Positions 1 to 12,932 of a DNA stretch of 64,000 nt are shown in pieces; the first letter of the stretch is position 1, and every line of letters begins with the position of its first letter. The notes under the pieces were generated by a model that saw only the letters and a program-made list of their open reading frames with translations, did not search any database and was not told where the DNA came from. The translations under genes and the position numbers were made by a program. This DNA comes from Amoebidium appalachense (lineage: Eukaryota; Ichthyosporea): NCBI GenBank assembly GCA_963693365.1, contig CAVNZM010000002.1, positions 11,408,001 through 11,472,000 of the forward strand, written 5' to 3'.

Positions 1-850
1 CGTAATACTATTGGAAGGCCAGACATATATGCACCATGTACAACACAGAATGGCATTGCAATGATTATAAATTTTAAAGGTTAACTCTCCTCCGGCACGT
101 GCATAATTATAAAGGTTAACTTTCCTCCGGCACAAACAAGTACACCACTGACAAGCCAGCCACCTGATACGACCAGTCTCCTGGCTGCAGATGTGCTCAA
201 TGACACCCCCTTCTCTGGGCAGAAAACCGTCCCTTGCTTGCCAAACCCCCACCACCCCGAAGGCTATCTCTACCCCTCTGCCTCCGCATACCCTTGCCTG
301 CACACGCGCTTGACAATGTGTATTACTTTGTTGGGCGAAATCCGATCTGGCCGGCTCCACTGGATGTCGGTACACCCTACATTTGGCGGAATCCCATCTG
401 GCGATCTGATGCGAAATCGGATTTCTCATCATTTGAAAAAACATCGATCAGACACCTCTCTCTTGCCCACCAGATCTTATCTGCAACTCCAAATCCCCCC
501 CCCCCCCCCCCCTCCATCCATTGCCTTGCTCGTGTGTGTGGCTGTGTGCACGTGGGTGTGCCTGTTTAAGCAGCAGCCGGTTTCATCGTGTCTCGTCACC
601 TTATATATCTTGTGTGCTTGTGTGTAGCGCTAGCAGTGTTTGTCAAGTAATTAATTTCCTTTTCGACATGCGATAGGAGGAGAGTACGAACTCCGTGGGC
701 GATCCAGCGACACAGGTGCAGAAACGGGTGACTGCCGTGGAATGAAAGAGGCTCGTGCAAAATGCTCCGGGAACATCTACGTGCAGGACGCAGTTGGAAC
801 CCGGCTGGTGGTGGTGGTGGTGGTGGTGGTGTGTGTGCGCACGCGTTTGT

Positions 851-886
<36 letters not shown>

Positions 887-940
887 TAATGATGGTCAAT
901 TAGAGTGAAAAGACAGTGCGCAACCAGCTTAACGGAACGT
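1..940. other. Region downstream of RPL30, no supported gene
   Basis: No exon with family similarity or convincing splice sites was found. The overlapping plus-strand frames at about 193-627 show no recognisable motif and run through a C tract near 497-512. A (GGT)n stretch near 808-830 and a G run at about 851-885 lie just past the RPL30 stop codon. I saw no obvious AATAAA for RPL30 on the minus strand here. Confidence 0.5.
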
Positions 941-3710
941 TTACTGGCCCTCCGTGGGCATGGAGCGGATGATGTCCGAGTCACCGGGGTCGGTGATGCT
1001 CAGGGTGCACACGCGGTAGTGGCGACCGCAGGCCGTGCCCAGGTCGATGTTGTTGCCGTTGTAGTGGTGCACCCCGGTCTTGCTGAGCATGGCATAGTAC
1101 TCGATCTCGCTCTTGCGCAGCGGCGGGCAGTTGCTGCTGATGATCACGAGCTTGCTCTTGCCCTGTAAGAGTACGTGTGTGTGTGTGCGCGTGGGTGTGT
1201 GTGTGTGCGTGCGTGTGTGAATGTGTACGTGTTGGTGCATGTGTATGCGTGAATGCGTCGTGAACATGTGAGTGCATGTATGCATGTGTGCAGACATGTG
1301 TTCGTGTATGCGTTTGTGTATGGTGGTGGGAAGAAAGAGGTCAGTCTACCACACATCTCAAGGAAAAAACCAATTACGTGTCGTATGTGTACAACAAACC
1401 TTGTGTGTGTTTGTGTGGCTCAGGACTTCTTAGAGGTTTTATGCGGCCATAACCGTAGTTACCGCATAAGTAATGATGTCATCATCACCACAAAAAGCAA
1501 ACAAGGTGCACTTGTCAACCCCTACATGCCATATAAGAAAAAAATAGAAAAACACAGCAAGGTACTCTTGAATAGGCTACATCAGAGAGAAAAACGTTAC
1601 ACCCAACCAACAGCTCAGAGTAATGGAACAATGGAGGATACCCTGTTTTCTGGATACATACAAGCCAACAAGTAGGGGGTCACATGAGCACACAACCGGT
1701 GGACCAATACGAACAACCGTGGTGGTGCTAGAGAGGAGATAAAGGCAGGAGGGAGGTATGTGCATGCACTCATGCTCTGTGTGCGAGAAAAAGGCAAAGG
1801 ATGACGACGAAGAGAAGGAGGCGGCTATCAGCACGTGCGCACAAAATGCGGGAAATGTGTGTGCGCATGAATAACACTGGTTTGTGGTGGTGGTCGGAAA
1901 CGCGTTGATAGCAGGAGAGGATGGGGGCGGGAGGCAGAGAGAACAAGAGCGTGCCCGAGAGATGGAGATAACACAGATGGAGTGGGAGAGAGGGAGACAG
2001 ATGAACAGAGATAAGAGGGAGAGACGTGTTTGTGTGTGAAACATCAGGGGACAACTGCAACTCCCTCGGCCGGCACCAGCAACATAATGCCAACGCAGGC
2101 ACCATATTGGTCGAGAGGCAGACTATACCAACGATAGTACACACCATTCTGACCTAAAAAACTGAGCCCCCCCCCCCCCCCCCCCCCCCCCCCCAAAAAA
2201 AAGTAGTTGAACGAGGCACGGCGGCTAACACAGGCCGTCGGTTCCCACGGCAATGATTCTGTACATCGCCAGCACTTCACCCAACCTTCTTGATATGGAA
2301 ATGCCTAAAAAAGAAAACTTCTTTTGTATAGACAGCCGATCATTGAGTATGGTGTAGATAGAAGTCACACAGCAAAATTAATTTGTTTTTGTTCTATCAC
2401 AGTCTAAGTGATGGGGGGATGCTGCCGTCAAAGTTATTGTCGGGTACAGCAAGCAAAGACATCCCACACAAATCCGATCCAGGGCAAGGAGTAACATGCA
2501 AAAGATAAACACGAAACAAGGCATATGCGTGCACCAGCGGAAAGGGGGGAGGAAAAAAAAAAAGGGGGGGGGGGGGGGGGTTGAATGCGTCATAAAGTAC
2601 GAAGTACACAAGAAAAACGGATAACACGCTGCAGATTGCAAAACCAACATAAAGAGTATGCATCATAAGCAGAGCCCATCCTCAGGGGGGGGCCCACGGG
2701 GGGGGGGGGGGGGGGAGAGTAGAACATTCACGAACCAAAGTACAAGGCTCACACCAAGCATGGCACACGGACTTGGAGTGGCGTGAAGGGGGTAGGAGGA
2801 GAGGAAGCGGGACATTCGGGGAAAGGGGGGGAGGGGGAGGGGGAGCAACTTGACAAATAATGCTGCACAACACATTGCGGAGTTGATCATCCCCACCCTT
2901 CCAGGCGACGTGGCAAAAGCAACTATCGAAAGTGCATACACAACCAAACCAAGCCCATGATATGGCGGGGGAAGAAACACCCAAGCCAAGCGTCTACTGC
3001 AACACAACACGTGCTGTCAAACAATCTCTGCTGCCCGCTAAGCATTACTCTACCTTTCTATCTGCAAACTATTACTGTTACTAGCTATGCCAGCAGCCTC
3101 AGACACCCCCAGTATTCCCATGTTACTATGCCAATACCAGAAAGCCGATGTCACCACAGAACACCAAACGGCCACCCGTGCTCTGTCCCAGCTCCTCCCG
3201 AAAATACAAAACCTCGCGAACTATGGGGTCATGCAACATGCACTTGCAAAAAAAACTCTGCAAGTGTGCATCACATTGTGCCATCATGTTCCAATCAACA
3301 GTGTCTGGTGCAAGATGGGTGGGGAAAAGAAAAGAGTAAAAACTGAGCATACCTGGCGAAGAGTCTGGAGGGTGGTCTTGTAGCCAAGGGTGTACTTGCC
3401 ACTCTTCATGACAAGACCCAGGCGAGCGTTCAAGCTCTCAATGCCCTTAGCCTGTGTGCACCACAACACATCAGTCCACCTGAGTCTCGAGGCAATTTCC
3501 CCTTCCTCGAAGCCCTAACTGTTTCATTTCCACCGACAGCCCTCAAGCAAGACTAATTTCTTTTCCTCTCCTGGTCAACGTTCAGCAGAAAATCACGGGC
3601 TCTGGATCAAGACGATGGATCTGCCAACGTTAAAACGAAATACTATGCTCAAGAGCATTAACACTCGAAGTCTACAACCCATCAGCACTTACCGCTTTCT
3701 TGGGCGCCAT
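941..3710 (-). CDS. RPL30: 60S ribosomal protein L30 (eL30), three coding exons
   Basis: Structural protein of the large cytosolic ribosomal subunit. Minus-strand coding exons are 3693-3710 (MAPKKA), 3353-3451 and 941-1162. They join in phase 0 through GTAAGT and GTATGC donors and CAG acceptors to give 112 residues, against about 115 in animals. Exon 2 carries [12 protein letters not shown]. Exon 3 carries [20 protein letters not shown], then [11 protein letters not shown] and [12 protein letters not shown], the conserved eL30 core and C-terminus. The start is the ATG in the first coding exon, whose lysine-rich MAPKKA start is typical of the family. Intron 2 is 2.2 kb and holds G and C tracts plus one copy of the dispersed G-tract element. 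The 18-nt first coding exon is very short. Family assignment is near certain; only UTR ends are unknown. Confidence 0.96.
2581..2695 (+). repeat. Dispersed G-tract-bracketed element, copy A (RPL30 intron 2)
   Basis: A roughly 110-bp non-repetitive block begins directly after a G run (TTGAATGCGTCATAAAGTAC) and ends in AAGCAGAGCCCATCCTCAG followed by another G run. It closely matches the first third of the blocks at 23569 and 52423. Its minus-strand frame looks like a short protein, but the frame is shared only because the DNA is repeated. Confidence 0.75.
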
Positions 3711-4722
3711 TTTTGAGCTTCAACGTTTGAGTGTCCTTCTGTGGGTAGCGAGAAAGAGAGGAACAAAAGAGCAAGATCAGAGGAGGGGAAGGTGTGGTAA
3801 ACGAAGGTGTGTTTGCCAGTGCCGGGGTAAAGATGTGTTGTAGGTGTATGGTGGGCGAAGGAAAAGAGGGGTTCAAGAGAAGCGTGGCCCAAACAGGGCT
3901 GGGGGGGGGGAGGAGGAGAAGAAGTGAATATGTGAGCATGTTTGTGTGAGTGCAAGTGCGTTTGTGTGTGTGTGTGCAAAATGTGCGTCGGTGTGTGTGC
4001 AGGAGCAGGTGTATGTGCGTGTGCACGCGCGTGTGTGTATGTGTATGCTTTTGTGTGTGTGCGGTTGGGGAGAAAGAGGAGGGAAGGGCAGACAGGTCAG
4101 CAGATGCTCCCCGAACAGACGGCGGCTGCTCGAGCTTAAGCCAACCGAACTTATTAGTCCACCGAGCCCGAGTAAAAAGTCGCACATTCACACTACTCCT
4201 TCCATAGAGCCATAACACAAGCTTCCATCATGTTGTTTCTACTTGTTCTTTCATAGCCGGCCCTTTCTCCCCAACACTACTTCTTTAAATAGATAGACGT
4301 AAAAAAGCTGCTAACTGTAATTTTTCTATCGCTCGCACTGTGGTTATGTATCCATGATAACACGTGCAATATCTCTACCAAAACCCGCTGTTTCCTTCTC
4401 TTTCCGTACCTAAGAGGGAGACACGCAAAGAGAGAGAAGGCACACAAGCGCGAGCGGCCGCTTTTGACCCACATGGACTCCCGGGGACTTAAAGCGCGAA
4501 TCGGATTGGTGGTACAGATCTAATATGGGCTGTTTAGCGTGATTTTAATTTTACACATGCCGCAAGCAGTTGGCAAGCTTTCAACCGTGGCACACACATA
4601 CACACACAGCCTGCAATAAAGTAGCCCTGCACAGCATCTAGAGCCTTATCTCCTCTGGCAGAAACCGAAGTATCGGTCCAAGCGCCGCAACCCTCGTTTT
4701 AGACCGTGTGTACGTTGAGACT
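3711..4722. other. RPL30 upstream region
   Basis: Contains the presumed RPL30 promoter and 5' UTR (minus strand) and a GT-rich stretch at about 3945-4060. No second gene could be supported. A 65-codon minus frame at 4277-4474 lacks family features. Confidence 0.4.
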
Positions 4723-4926
4723 TCCAACATGTTACTGAAGCGAAACAATATTTATTTGGAGGTATAATACTGTGTGTGTAGTTGCTGCGGAATGATCTAA
4801 TACCAAAAATGATAAGGAGACTGTTCCAACATGTTACCGAAGCGAAACAATATTTATTTGGAGGTATAATACTGTGTGTGTAGTTGCTGCGAAATGATCT
4901 AATACCAAAAATGATAAGGAGACTGT
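4723..4926. repeat. Tandem duplication, 2 x 102 bp
   Basis: Two adjacent copies (4723-4824 and 4825-4926) differ at only a few positions, for example ACTGAAG against ACCGAAG and GCTGCGG against GCTGCGA. The unit is AT-rich and non-coding in appearance. The duplication looks recent. Confidence 0.85.
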
Positions 4927-5129
4927 TAACACACGTTAGTAATGGCCCAAAACAGAAACCCAGCAAGCCCATCTGTCACCCCGCAAGTTTGGGGGTAACA
5001 GCTCTTGAACGGCATCTTTTGAAAAATAAAAAAAGTGAGGATCAATGCACACGTTTGCTGTCTTTTGTAACTTGTAAGTAGCTCTTCCCTTTTTTTATGC
5101 TGCTACACGGCTGTGGAGAAGAACAGTAT

Positions 5130-5130
<1 letters not shown>

Positions 5131-5168
<38 letters not shown>

Positions 5169-5175
5169 GTGTGTG
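5131..5175. repeat. (GT)n microsatellite
   Basis: An alternating GT array passing into GTGC-rich sequence, in the gap between RPL30 and the GRF-finger gene. Confidence 0.85.
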
Positions 5176-5413
5176 CACGCGCGTGCGTGTGGGTTGTGTG
5201 TTTGTGCATGTGTTGAAGGTGAGGGGAGGCGCGGCTGTGCGTGTAGAGCGTGAGGCGAGTCGCGTGTGTGTGTGCGACGTTGAAGGTGAGGGGAGGATGC
5301 AGCTGGTTGAGGTCAAGGACGGGTTGAATTGTTGCTGTAGAAGAGAACGTAAATAGATTGAGAAGGCTTGGTTGGCCTCTGGCACGGTGTTGGACTTGCT
5401 CAGGCGTAGTGCA

Positions 5414-6408
5414 CGGCCGCTAACTGGTTACTGACCTACCACATACACACACGGTATAGCAGTACTAATATACTCACTGTGTACGAGCTCGCACAGGTAT
5501 GCTTCCTTTTAATGAGTCCCTGATGATTGTTTCTGGAAAGGAGGGGCAGCTCTTTCCAAAGGCCGTGTTTTGTCGCTAAAAGCTGCCTCCGTTGGACAGC
5601 GATAAAAGTTTAATGCCACTACACGAGTCGAGTAACAGTGGCTTTCTATTTTAGCTAATATTTCTTTGTCTGCCAACTATTATACACTATCGTTTTACAT
5701 GCTCGACATCCAACTACTACGAGCCTTCAAGAACCCCCTCCTCTATGCTTCCCACTTGGTGCAAAAAAAAAAAAGTTGTGTTTGTAACATAGGTGTGAGA
5801 GTGCATCCTATGTGCCCACACAAGGCGTCCTATTTCCCAAAATCACTGGCCCATTTGAAGAACTCACAGCGAATAGGGCTCGTCTCACAGCCGAAAAACA
5901 TCCTCCCCTTCGGCCGCTAACTGGTTACTGACCTACCACATACACACACGGTATAGCAGTACTAATATACTCACTGTGTACGAGCTCGCACAGGTATGCT
6001 TCCTTTTAATGCGTCCCTGATGATTGTTTCTGGAAAGAAGGGGCAGCTCTTTCCAAAGGCCGTGTTTTGTCGCTAAAAGCTGCCTCCGTTGGACAGCGAT
6101 AAAAGTTTAATGCCACTACACGAGTCGAGTAACAGTGGCTTTCTATTTTAGCTAATATTTCTTTGTCTGCCAACTATTATACACTATCGTTTTACATGCT
6201 CGACATCCAACTACTACGAGCCTTCAAGAACCCCCCTCCTCTATGCTTCCCACTTGGTGCAAAAAAAAAAAAGTTGTGTTTGTAACATAGGTGTGAGAGT
6301 GCATCCTATGTGCCCACACAAGGCGTCCTATTTCCCAAAATCACTGGCCCATTTGAAGAACTCACAGCGAATAGGGCTCGTCTCACAGCCGAAAAACATC
6401 CTCCCCTT
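5414..6408. repeat. Tandem duplication of about 497 bp that includes the 3' end of the GRF-finger gene
   Basis: Copy 1 is 5414-5910 and copy 2 is 5911-6408, both starting at CGGCCGCTAACTGG. I found only three differences: GAGTCCC/GCGTCCC, GGAGGGG/GAAGGGG, and one extra C in a C run of copy 2. Copy 2 contains the last 27 or so codons and stop of the minus-strand GRF gene. Copy 1 therefore carries an orphan copy of that exon end at about 5830-5910. It is either a very recent duplication or an assembly duplication. Confidence 0.9.
5830..5910 (-). pseudogene. Orphan copy of the GRF-finger gene's last codons
   Basis: Matches 6328-6408 and would encode the same C-terminus (FFKWASDFGK, stop) without the upstream half of the zinc finger. 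It lies downstream of the intact gene within the tandem duplication, so it is normally not reached by translation. Confidence 0.7.
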
Positions 6409-6810
6409 GTTGGGCCCCTCCTTCTGCACCTTTCTGAGCGCCGCTGCCTGGCCGCACTGGCACATAACATGCAAAACCTCGCTGGAGCGCCCACAGCACA
6501 GCCACTGGAACACATCCCACCCCGAGTAGCCCATACGGCGCTGTATGTTGCCCTTGTGTTTCCACACCAGACACAGCTGCTCCTTGGCTGGGTCGGAGCC
6601 ACACCGCTCGCACACCTTTGGCCTCTGGGCCTCGATGGTGCGCACTGCACGGGTCACAGCTGCGTCCAGCCACGACCCCACCACAGCGTCCTGTTGGGGG
6701 AGCCTACTACCATCCCCTCCTCCACGGCACTCCTCCCCTCCTCCCCTCCGGCACCACCACCACCCGTACCACCACCGTGCACCACCACCACAACAACAAC
6801 CACACACACA

Positions 6811-6857
<47 letters not shown>

Positions 6858-7310
6858 GCACGCACGCACACACAACACACACACATGAACACACACGCAC
6901 ACACACACGTCACACAAACGGGCAGAAGTGCGCACACACTCTACTCCTACAACCTCTAAGCCTTGTTCACCCTGCATGCCTGTGCTCATAAAACATACCT
7001 TCTGGGCAGCAGTACACAGCAAGTCCACCAAGGTATTTGCGGGCAGGTTGCTTGCACGCTGGCGCAAGGCGGTGGTGTCCACGGTTTTCTGCTTCTTTGC
7101 GGGTGTGCCGGCTTCCTCGGCGGGCCGCCTGTTTTCGTCAGCCACAGCGAGCGTCTTTCTCCTCTCCTTTTTTTCACTCACACCATGTAGCATATATAAG
7201 TGCACTACAACCGTACGCACCGCAAAGCGCAAGTATGGCTTGCAGTTGTGCCGGTAGCCAAGCGGCTTGTTGGAACCGCAGTTTGTGAGCGCGAGGCAGA
7301 GTGAAGTCAC
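6328..7310 (-). CDS. GRF-type zinc finger protein
   Basis: Exons on the minus strand are about 7310-6999 and 6690-6328, joined in phase 0 (donor GTATGT, acceptor CCAACAG). The C-terminus is a clear GRF zinc finger: CQCG, then GPNKGRMFFGC, then CEFFKWA. GRF fingers bind single-stranded nucleic acid and occur at the ends of TOP3A, NEIL3, APE2 and TTF2. Before it lies a second Cys-rich stretch (CERCG, WLCCG) and a helical segment (LPANTLVDLLCTAAQK). A basic stretch (KKERRK, AKKQK) could be a nuclear localisation signal. The start is uncertain: ATG at 7310 opens the frame, but an in-frame ATG just before the KKERRK segment is also possible. No nuclease, helicase or topoisomerase domain is visible, so this is a small finger-only protein of unknown role. 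Its last exon lies partly within the tandem duplication. Confidence 0.8.
6797..6852. repeat. (CA)n microsatellite in the GRF gene intron
   Basis: Alternating CA array passing into (CACG)n and CA-rich sequence up to about 6920. It lies inside the single intron identified in the GRF-finger gene. Confidence 0.85.
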
Positions 7311-7360
7311 TGAAGACAGGCAAGACCAGGCTCAGTCGGGTTGTTCCGGAAAGCGTTGTG

Positions 7361-7379
7361 ATTGGTGCATTTTCCCGCC
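7361..7379 (-). promoter_or_regulatory. CCAAT box plus E2F-like site between the GRF and RAD6 genes
   Basis: ATTGG (CCAAT on the minus strand) at 7361-7365 is followed by TTTTCCCGCC at 7370-7379, which fits the E2F/DP consensus. It lies about 50 bp upstream of the GRF gene's first ATG and 1 kb from the divergent RAD6 start. The match is by consensus only. Confidence 0.4.
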
Positions 7380-8368
7380 TTACACATACTGATGACAGCT
7401 GCCGCTGGCACTAAGCACGCCGGCCGAAGGAGAAGAGAGCATGTGGTGCTGCAAATAGAAAATAATGATACTTATAAATACTATTATGATAGCATAATAA
7501 GTGTTGCATTAGCTGTCCTATATGCCGAGGAACAGGCCACCTGTGAAGACCGTGGCTCGGATGACTGAGTCAGGCTGCAGAAGCTATATATGGCTAACTG
7601 AAAGCAAATCTTATTTGCTGTCATTCTGTGCTGCGGCAACTTAGGCTAAGTGTAGGCCTCTCCCATTGGGCAACGGCTGACCAAGTTTCCTGAACAGTGA
7701 CTCATCGTCATCGGGTATACGTAAAGCTTCTTATAATAAACCTCAATATCTTATTCAAAATATTTTTAAGTTTTTTTTCAAAAAAAAAACGAATTTCTAC
7801 TTACATTAAAATGGTGTGCCAGCCACTGTGAACTTGAATTATGAATAATGAGTGAATGCATAAGTGTCTTTCCATTGATTGCAAATCATGCTTTAATATG
7901 TATTAGCTGCGTACGTCATCACTTTACTGATATTGTGACGTGGCAGCTGCGCCAAAGCCGGCAAAGTCTCAGTTTATGAGCAGTTTTTTCCGGTCCTCTT
8001 TGTAAACTCGGGAAGAAGGAGGTCGCGCATAAAGTTTTCGTGCATAACCTTAGACTAGTAGCTCTTTGCGAAGTTTTTTACTTGCTAGACACCCAAAGCC
8101 GACGTTACGGGTGTTCGTAAGCGTTGGACTTGGTAGACTTCCGTGGACGGGATTAGGGTTCTGTCGTAGGTTCAAAGCTGCAGCGAGGCGTGTGTGCTCT
8201 TGTCATCAAAGACTACCAAGTTCATTATAAACTGTTGTTTCTACCCGTCATTTTCTTTCTTGGGCGTTTTGTTTTCTATTGTTATAATTCCTAGCTGCTT
8301 TCGCAGCTGAGCCCAAATTAAAATACACAAGACAAATCCTTCTTAGAGGTTGCAAGGGAAGGGCAGTC
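7380..8368. other. Divergent intergenic region, GRF gene / RAD6
   Basis: AT-richer, nearly free of microsatellites, and without a supported gene. It should contain the RAD6 promoter and 5' UTR. A 68-codon plus frame at 7362-7568 has no recognisable features. Confidence 0.5.
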
Positions 8369-9172
8369 ATGTCGACTCCAGCAAGACGCCGCCTCATGCG
8401 CGACTTCAAAAGGTAAAGTGTGAATGCTTACATTCTCGCGTGTCTTTCTGTGTGCCATTAAGCTTTTTCCCAATTATGGCATCGTTTCCCACACTTCTCG
8501 TCAACGAAGGGTCGTTTTTCTATAGTTGTGTTTGTAGAGATCAGATGTCTCTTTTGGTAACCAAAACCCGCGCAGGCTGCAAGATGACCCACCCTGTGGC
8601 GTGAGCGGGGCTCCGACAGAAAACAACATCATGCTGTGGAATGCTGTAATATTCGGGTGAGTGAGTACTCATGAGTCTTGCGGGCACGACACTAGTCTTA
8701 CCTCGCTAGCTTGGCCACACACGCAACATCTTCTGCTTATGTGTGGTTAGCAGTGCATGTTAGCTGCAAAGTATTTGGCTTCCCCTGTGTCTTGCACGCA
8801 CATCCGGTTTTTATGGGAGGGCATCTGCCAGAAAACATGGATCTAATTTTTTGAACAGATGTTGCACTGCTTCTTTGTTGAGCACCACACGTGTAAGCAG
8901 GAAGCTTGCAGCAACGATTCACCGTCTACTGTCTTGAACTCTTGGCACATATGTGGCACTGGTGTAGCGCTACTTTTTGTTCTCGTCTGTTTGTGGCACT
9001 ATTGGTTTGTGGAGAACACCACTTTGTGCAGGCGTTCACAAGTTCATGTGAAGGTGCGTAATATAAGAACATCACGAATCTGGAACTATCATTACTGCCT
9101 CTTAGTATACTTGAGTTTTTTTTTTTTTTTGTATAGCGCTGCTCTTTCAACCAACCACCAACGATCTAAGCA

Positions 9173-9209
<37 letters not shown>

Positions 9210-10340
9210 CCCCCCCTGCCACCCCCCGCCCCCCCCCCCCTCTCCCCCCCAATTATACCTTCCCCTCCCCCCGCCCCCCCCCTCCCCCCCAAACACACCC
9301 ACCCACCACCACCCACCAGTCCGTGTGCCATCTGCACACACGTACTCCTTCCTCCCCTCCCCTTCCCCTTCTCCCTTCCCCTCCCCCCTTCAACATACGT
9401 ATTCAAGCGAGCAATTGCACCATGCTTTTCAGTTACGTGGAACTTGTAGGCACATTTGCTTGTACCATGCACACATTTTAAAGGTGGGCTTGGGCAAGAA
9501 GTCATGGATACGGATACCGCACACACCCCTTTCCTCTCCCTCCCCAAAGCTTGTTAGATTTCCATTCGCTCATTTGCACGTGTATATATATGTGTGGGTA
9601 CTCCCCGCCCTCCCCCCTCCCCCCCCCCCCCCCTCCCCCCCTCCCCCCCCCCCCCCCCCCCCCCCCCCACCTCTTCTGAACATCCTGAACTGCCCACCTT
9701 CACACACTCGTATGCGCACTTGCACACATGCTTACATTCGCAGGCTTAAGGACACTGTTTTCTTTACTCAACTCCTACCCCCTGCTCCCCTATCCCCTTC
9801 TCTTTCCCTACCCCCCCCCCCCCCCCCCCCCCCCGGGGGGGTATCTCCCTTCCTCCTACGTACATGTATAGGAACCTATGTACACAGAGGATTGGGGCAT
9901 ATATGCTTGTACACGAAAGCACAAATACGTGGCACAACAACAAAAATTGATGAATTCACAGTAGCACACGACAACCACCCTCCGGACGTGCACAGGTTGA
10001 AGGCTGGGCAAGCCACACACACACACCTACAGGCATACACACGCACATGTAAACACATAAGGCAATGGCCGAATACACAAACCAGTGCACGGGTGCACAT
10101 TTGACTCGCTTACACGTGTATGCACCAGTTCGAGCTCATGAGCACGTGCACACACACCCCTGCTTTGATTGTCTTGTCTCAACCGTTTTTTTCTGTCTGT
10201 TCCACTTTCTTATGGAACATGTGTGTGCAGCAATCCCCCCCTCCCCCCCCCCCCCCCCCCCCACATTCCCCTTACACACACACACACACACAACACTCAC
10301 ATACACACTCACACTCACATACACATACACATGCGCGCGC

Positions 10341-10410
<70 letters not shown>

Positions 10411-10688
10411 AGCAACCCGGCTACAATTAGTAGATGCTGTGCAAACAAGTGATCCTCAGTCCTCTGCGCATATGCATGTCTGTATGGGGGCATGCACACA
10501 AATACAATCCACACTTGCAAAGTACACACACACACACACAATCACGCATATAAAATAGGCATCCGTGCATGGCACACACGTGCGCGCACGTTTGGGCTAC
10601 CGTAGTGTACGGCCGGATATAGAGGCACTCTTGTGGGCACACTACGCACACGTACACGCACATACAGACACAGACACGTGCGCGCACG

Positions 10689-10750
<62 letters not shown>

Positions 10751-11168
10751 CAACAGACACGCACACACAAACACATACACACACATACCCGGATCAATAC
10801 TTCATATTGCCACCAGACCACCCACACACTCTTCTATACCTTGCATCCACATAAACACACATCAACACGCACACAGGCGTGCCTGTACTCCCTCCAATCA
10901 AGCTCACACCCACTCTAGTTTGGCCTGTCACACACAGTTATAATAGCACCCCTGTACACACCCGTACCCTTCTGGCTGCAATAAAACAGGCTTATTTCAT
11001 CGGAGTCCGTGTGTGAGACCCTGACACACCCAGGGTGATGTGTTTGCCATAATCCCCTCACCCCCCCCTCACCCTCCTCTATACACACACACGCATATTC
11101 AGACACACACACACACACCCATGCACGCACGCGCGCACTCATACACACGCACGTGCACCTACACACGT

Positions 11169-11254
<86 letters not shown>

Positions 11255-11591
11255 AACAAACACACTTGCATGCACATACATGCATGCGCACACACATGTG
11301 ATGCTACCGTCGTGCCATTACTGACAACTCTTTTCTTGGTGGGTGCAGGCCAGAGGAGACACCGTTTGAAGACGGTACGTTTCATGTCCCCACAGCCGTA
11401 ATGATGCTTGTTGGTTTGTTGCCTGAATGGAAGGTTTACTACTGTATGAACAGAAATTAGGCTGTGTGATGCTGAGATGAGTGTTGTGTTTGCTCGGGGC
11501 TGGTGCCGGGGTGGGTTCAAGAGAGGAAATAGGAGTACCGATGGTTGGCGCCTGAAAGTGCGTGCGTGTACACGCTTGCGTGAAGCGTTTG

Positions 11592-11627
<36 letters not shown>

Positions 11628-11913
11628 TGTGTGCATGTGCGCGTGCATGTGCGCGCGCGTATGTGTGTGTGCGTGCGTGCGTGTGTGCGTGCGTGCGTGC
11701 GTGCGTGCATGCGTGCGTGCGTGCATCTGATTGGTGTCACGTCTTTCGATGAGCAATATCTTTCTGCGCAGGGAAACGCGCACATGTGAGTGGGTTTCCT
11801 TAGGGGCATGTTATGCCGAATTCGTTTTCGTGCACATTTGTGTTTTTGTGTGTTTGCGTGATGTATGTGTGTGTGTGAATGAGTGAGTGAGTTTTTTGTG
11901 TGTGTGTGTGACT

Positions 11914-11997
<84 letters not shown>

Positions 11998-12660
11998 AGT
12001 GTGTGTGTGATCCACAGTGCCAGTGTGTGTGTGTGTATGTCTGTGTGTGTGAGAGGGTGTGTGTCTGTGCGATGTGTGTGTGCGCACGCGTGTGTGAATG
12101 TGCGGGTGTGTTTATGTGTGTGTGTGTGTGTGTTGGGGGGGGGGGGGGGGGGGGGGGGAGGGGGGGGGGAGGGAGGAATGAAGGGAGGGAGGGAAGGAAC
12201 AGGGCATGCACGGTGCTGACAGTGCACGGGATGGGCAGGCACGTTCAAGCTCACACTGGAGTTCAGTGAGGACTACCCAAACAAGCCCCCCGTCGTGCGC
12301 TTTGTCAGCAAGATGTTCCATCCAAACGGTGGGTGCAGTGTGTGTGTGTGTGTGTGTGTGGAGGGCGAGGGGAGAAGGAGGGTTATTGGTTGGGTGGTAG
12401 TGTGTATGGGGGGAGGGGGGGGGAGAGGGAGAGGGGGGTTGTATGTGTGTGTGGAAGGGAGCGGGAAAAATAGTGTGTGTGTTTGTTTTGTTTTTTTTTG
12501 GGGGGGGGGGGGGGGGGGGGGGGGTTTGGTAGCGGTAAGTTTGCTTGAATACTTTGAAATAGTGGCCACAGCCCTGGTCTTCAGGGGAGATTGGGGGGGG
12601 GGGGGGGGGGGGGGAGGAAGAGGTGGTGGTGGTTTTTTGGGGGGGGGGGAGAGAGAGGGG

Positions 12661-12694
<34 letters not shown>

Positions 12695-12894
12695 CACCAT
12701 TCAGGGTCAATAGTTGAGGTTTAATGTCGTGTTCTATGGCACTGACATTTTTGTGCTGTGCACCTTCTGTGTGCAGTGTATGCGGACGGGGGCATCTGTC
12801 TGGACATTCTGCAGAACAGATGGAGTCCAACATATGACGTGGCTGCTATCCTCACATCCATTCAGGTCCGTGATCCCCGTCACCCCCTCCCCTC

Positions 12895-12932
<38 letters not shown>

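Noticed and set aside
9172-10104. 310-codon proline-rich plus frame
   Set aside because: Mostly C-tract translation within RAD6 intron 2, with no domain and no splice continuity with RAD6.
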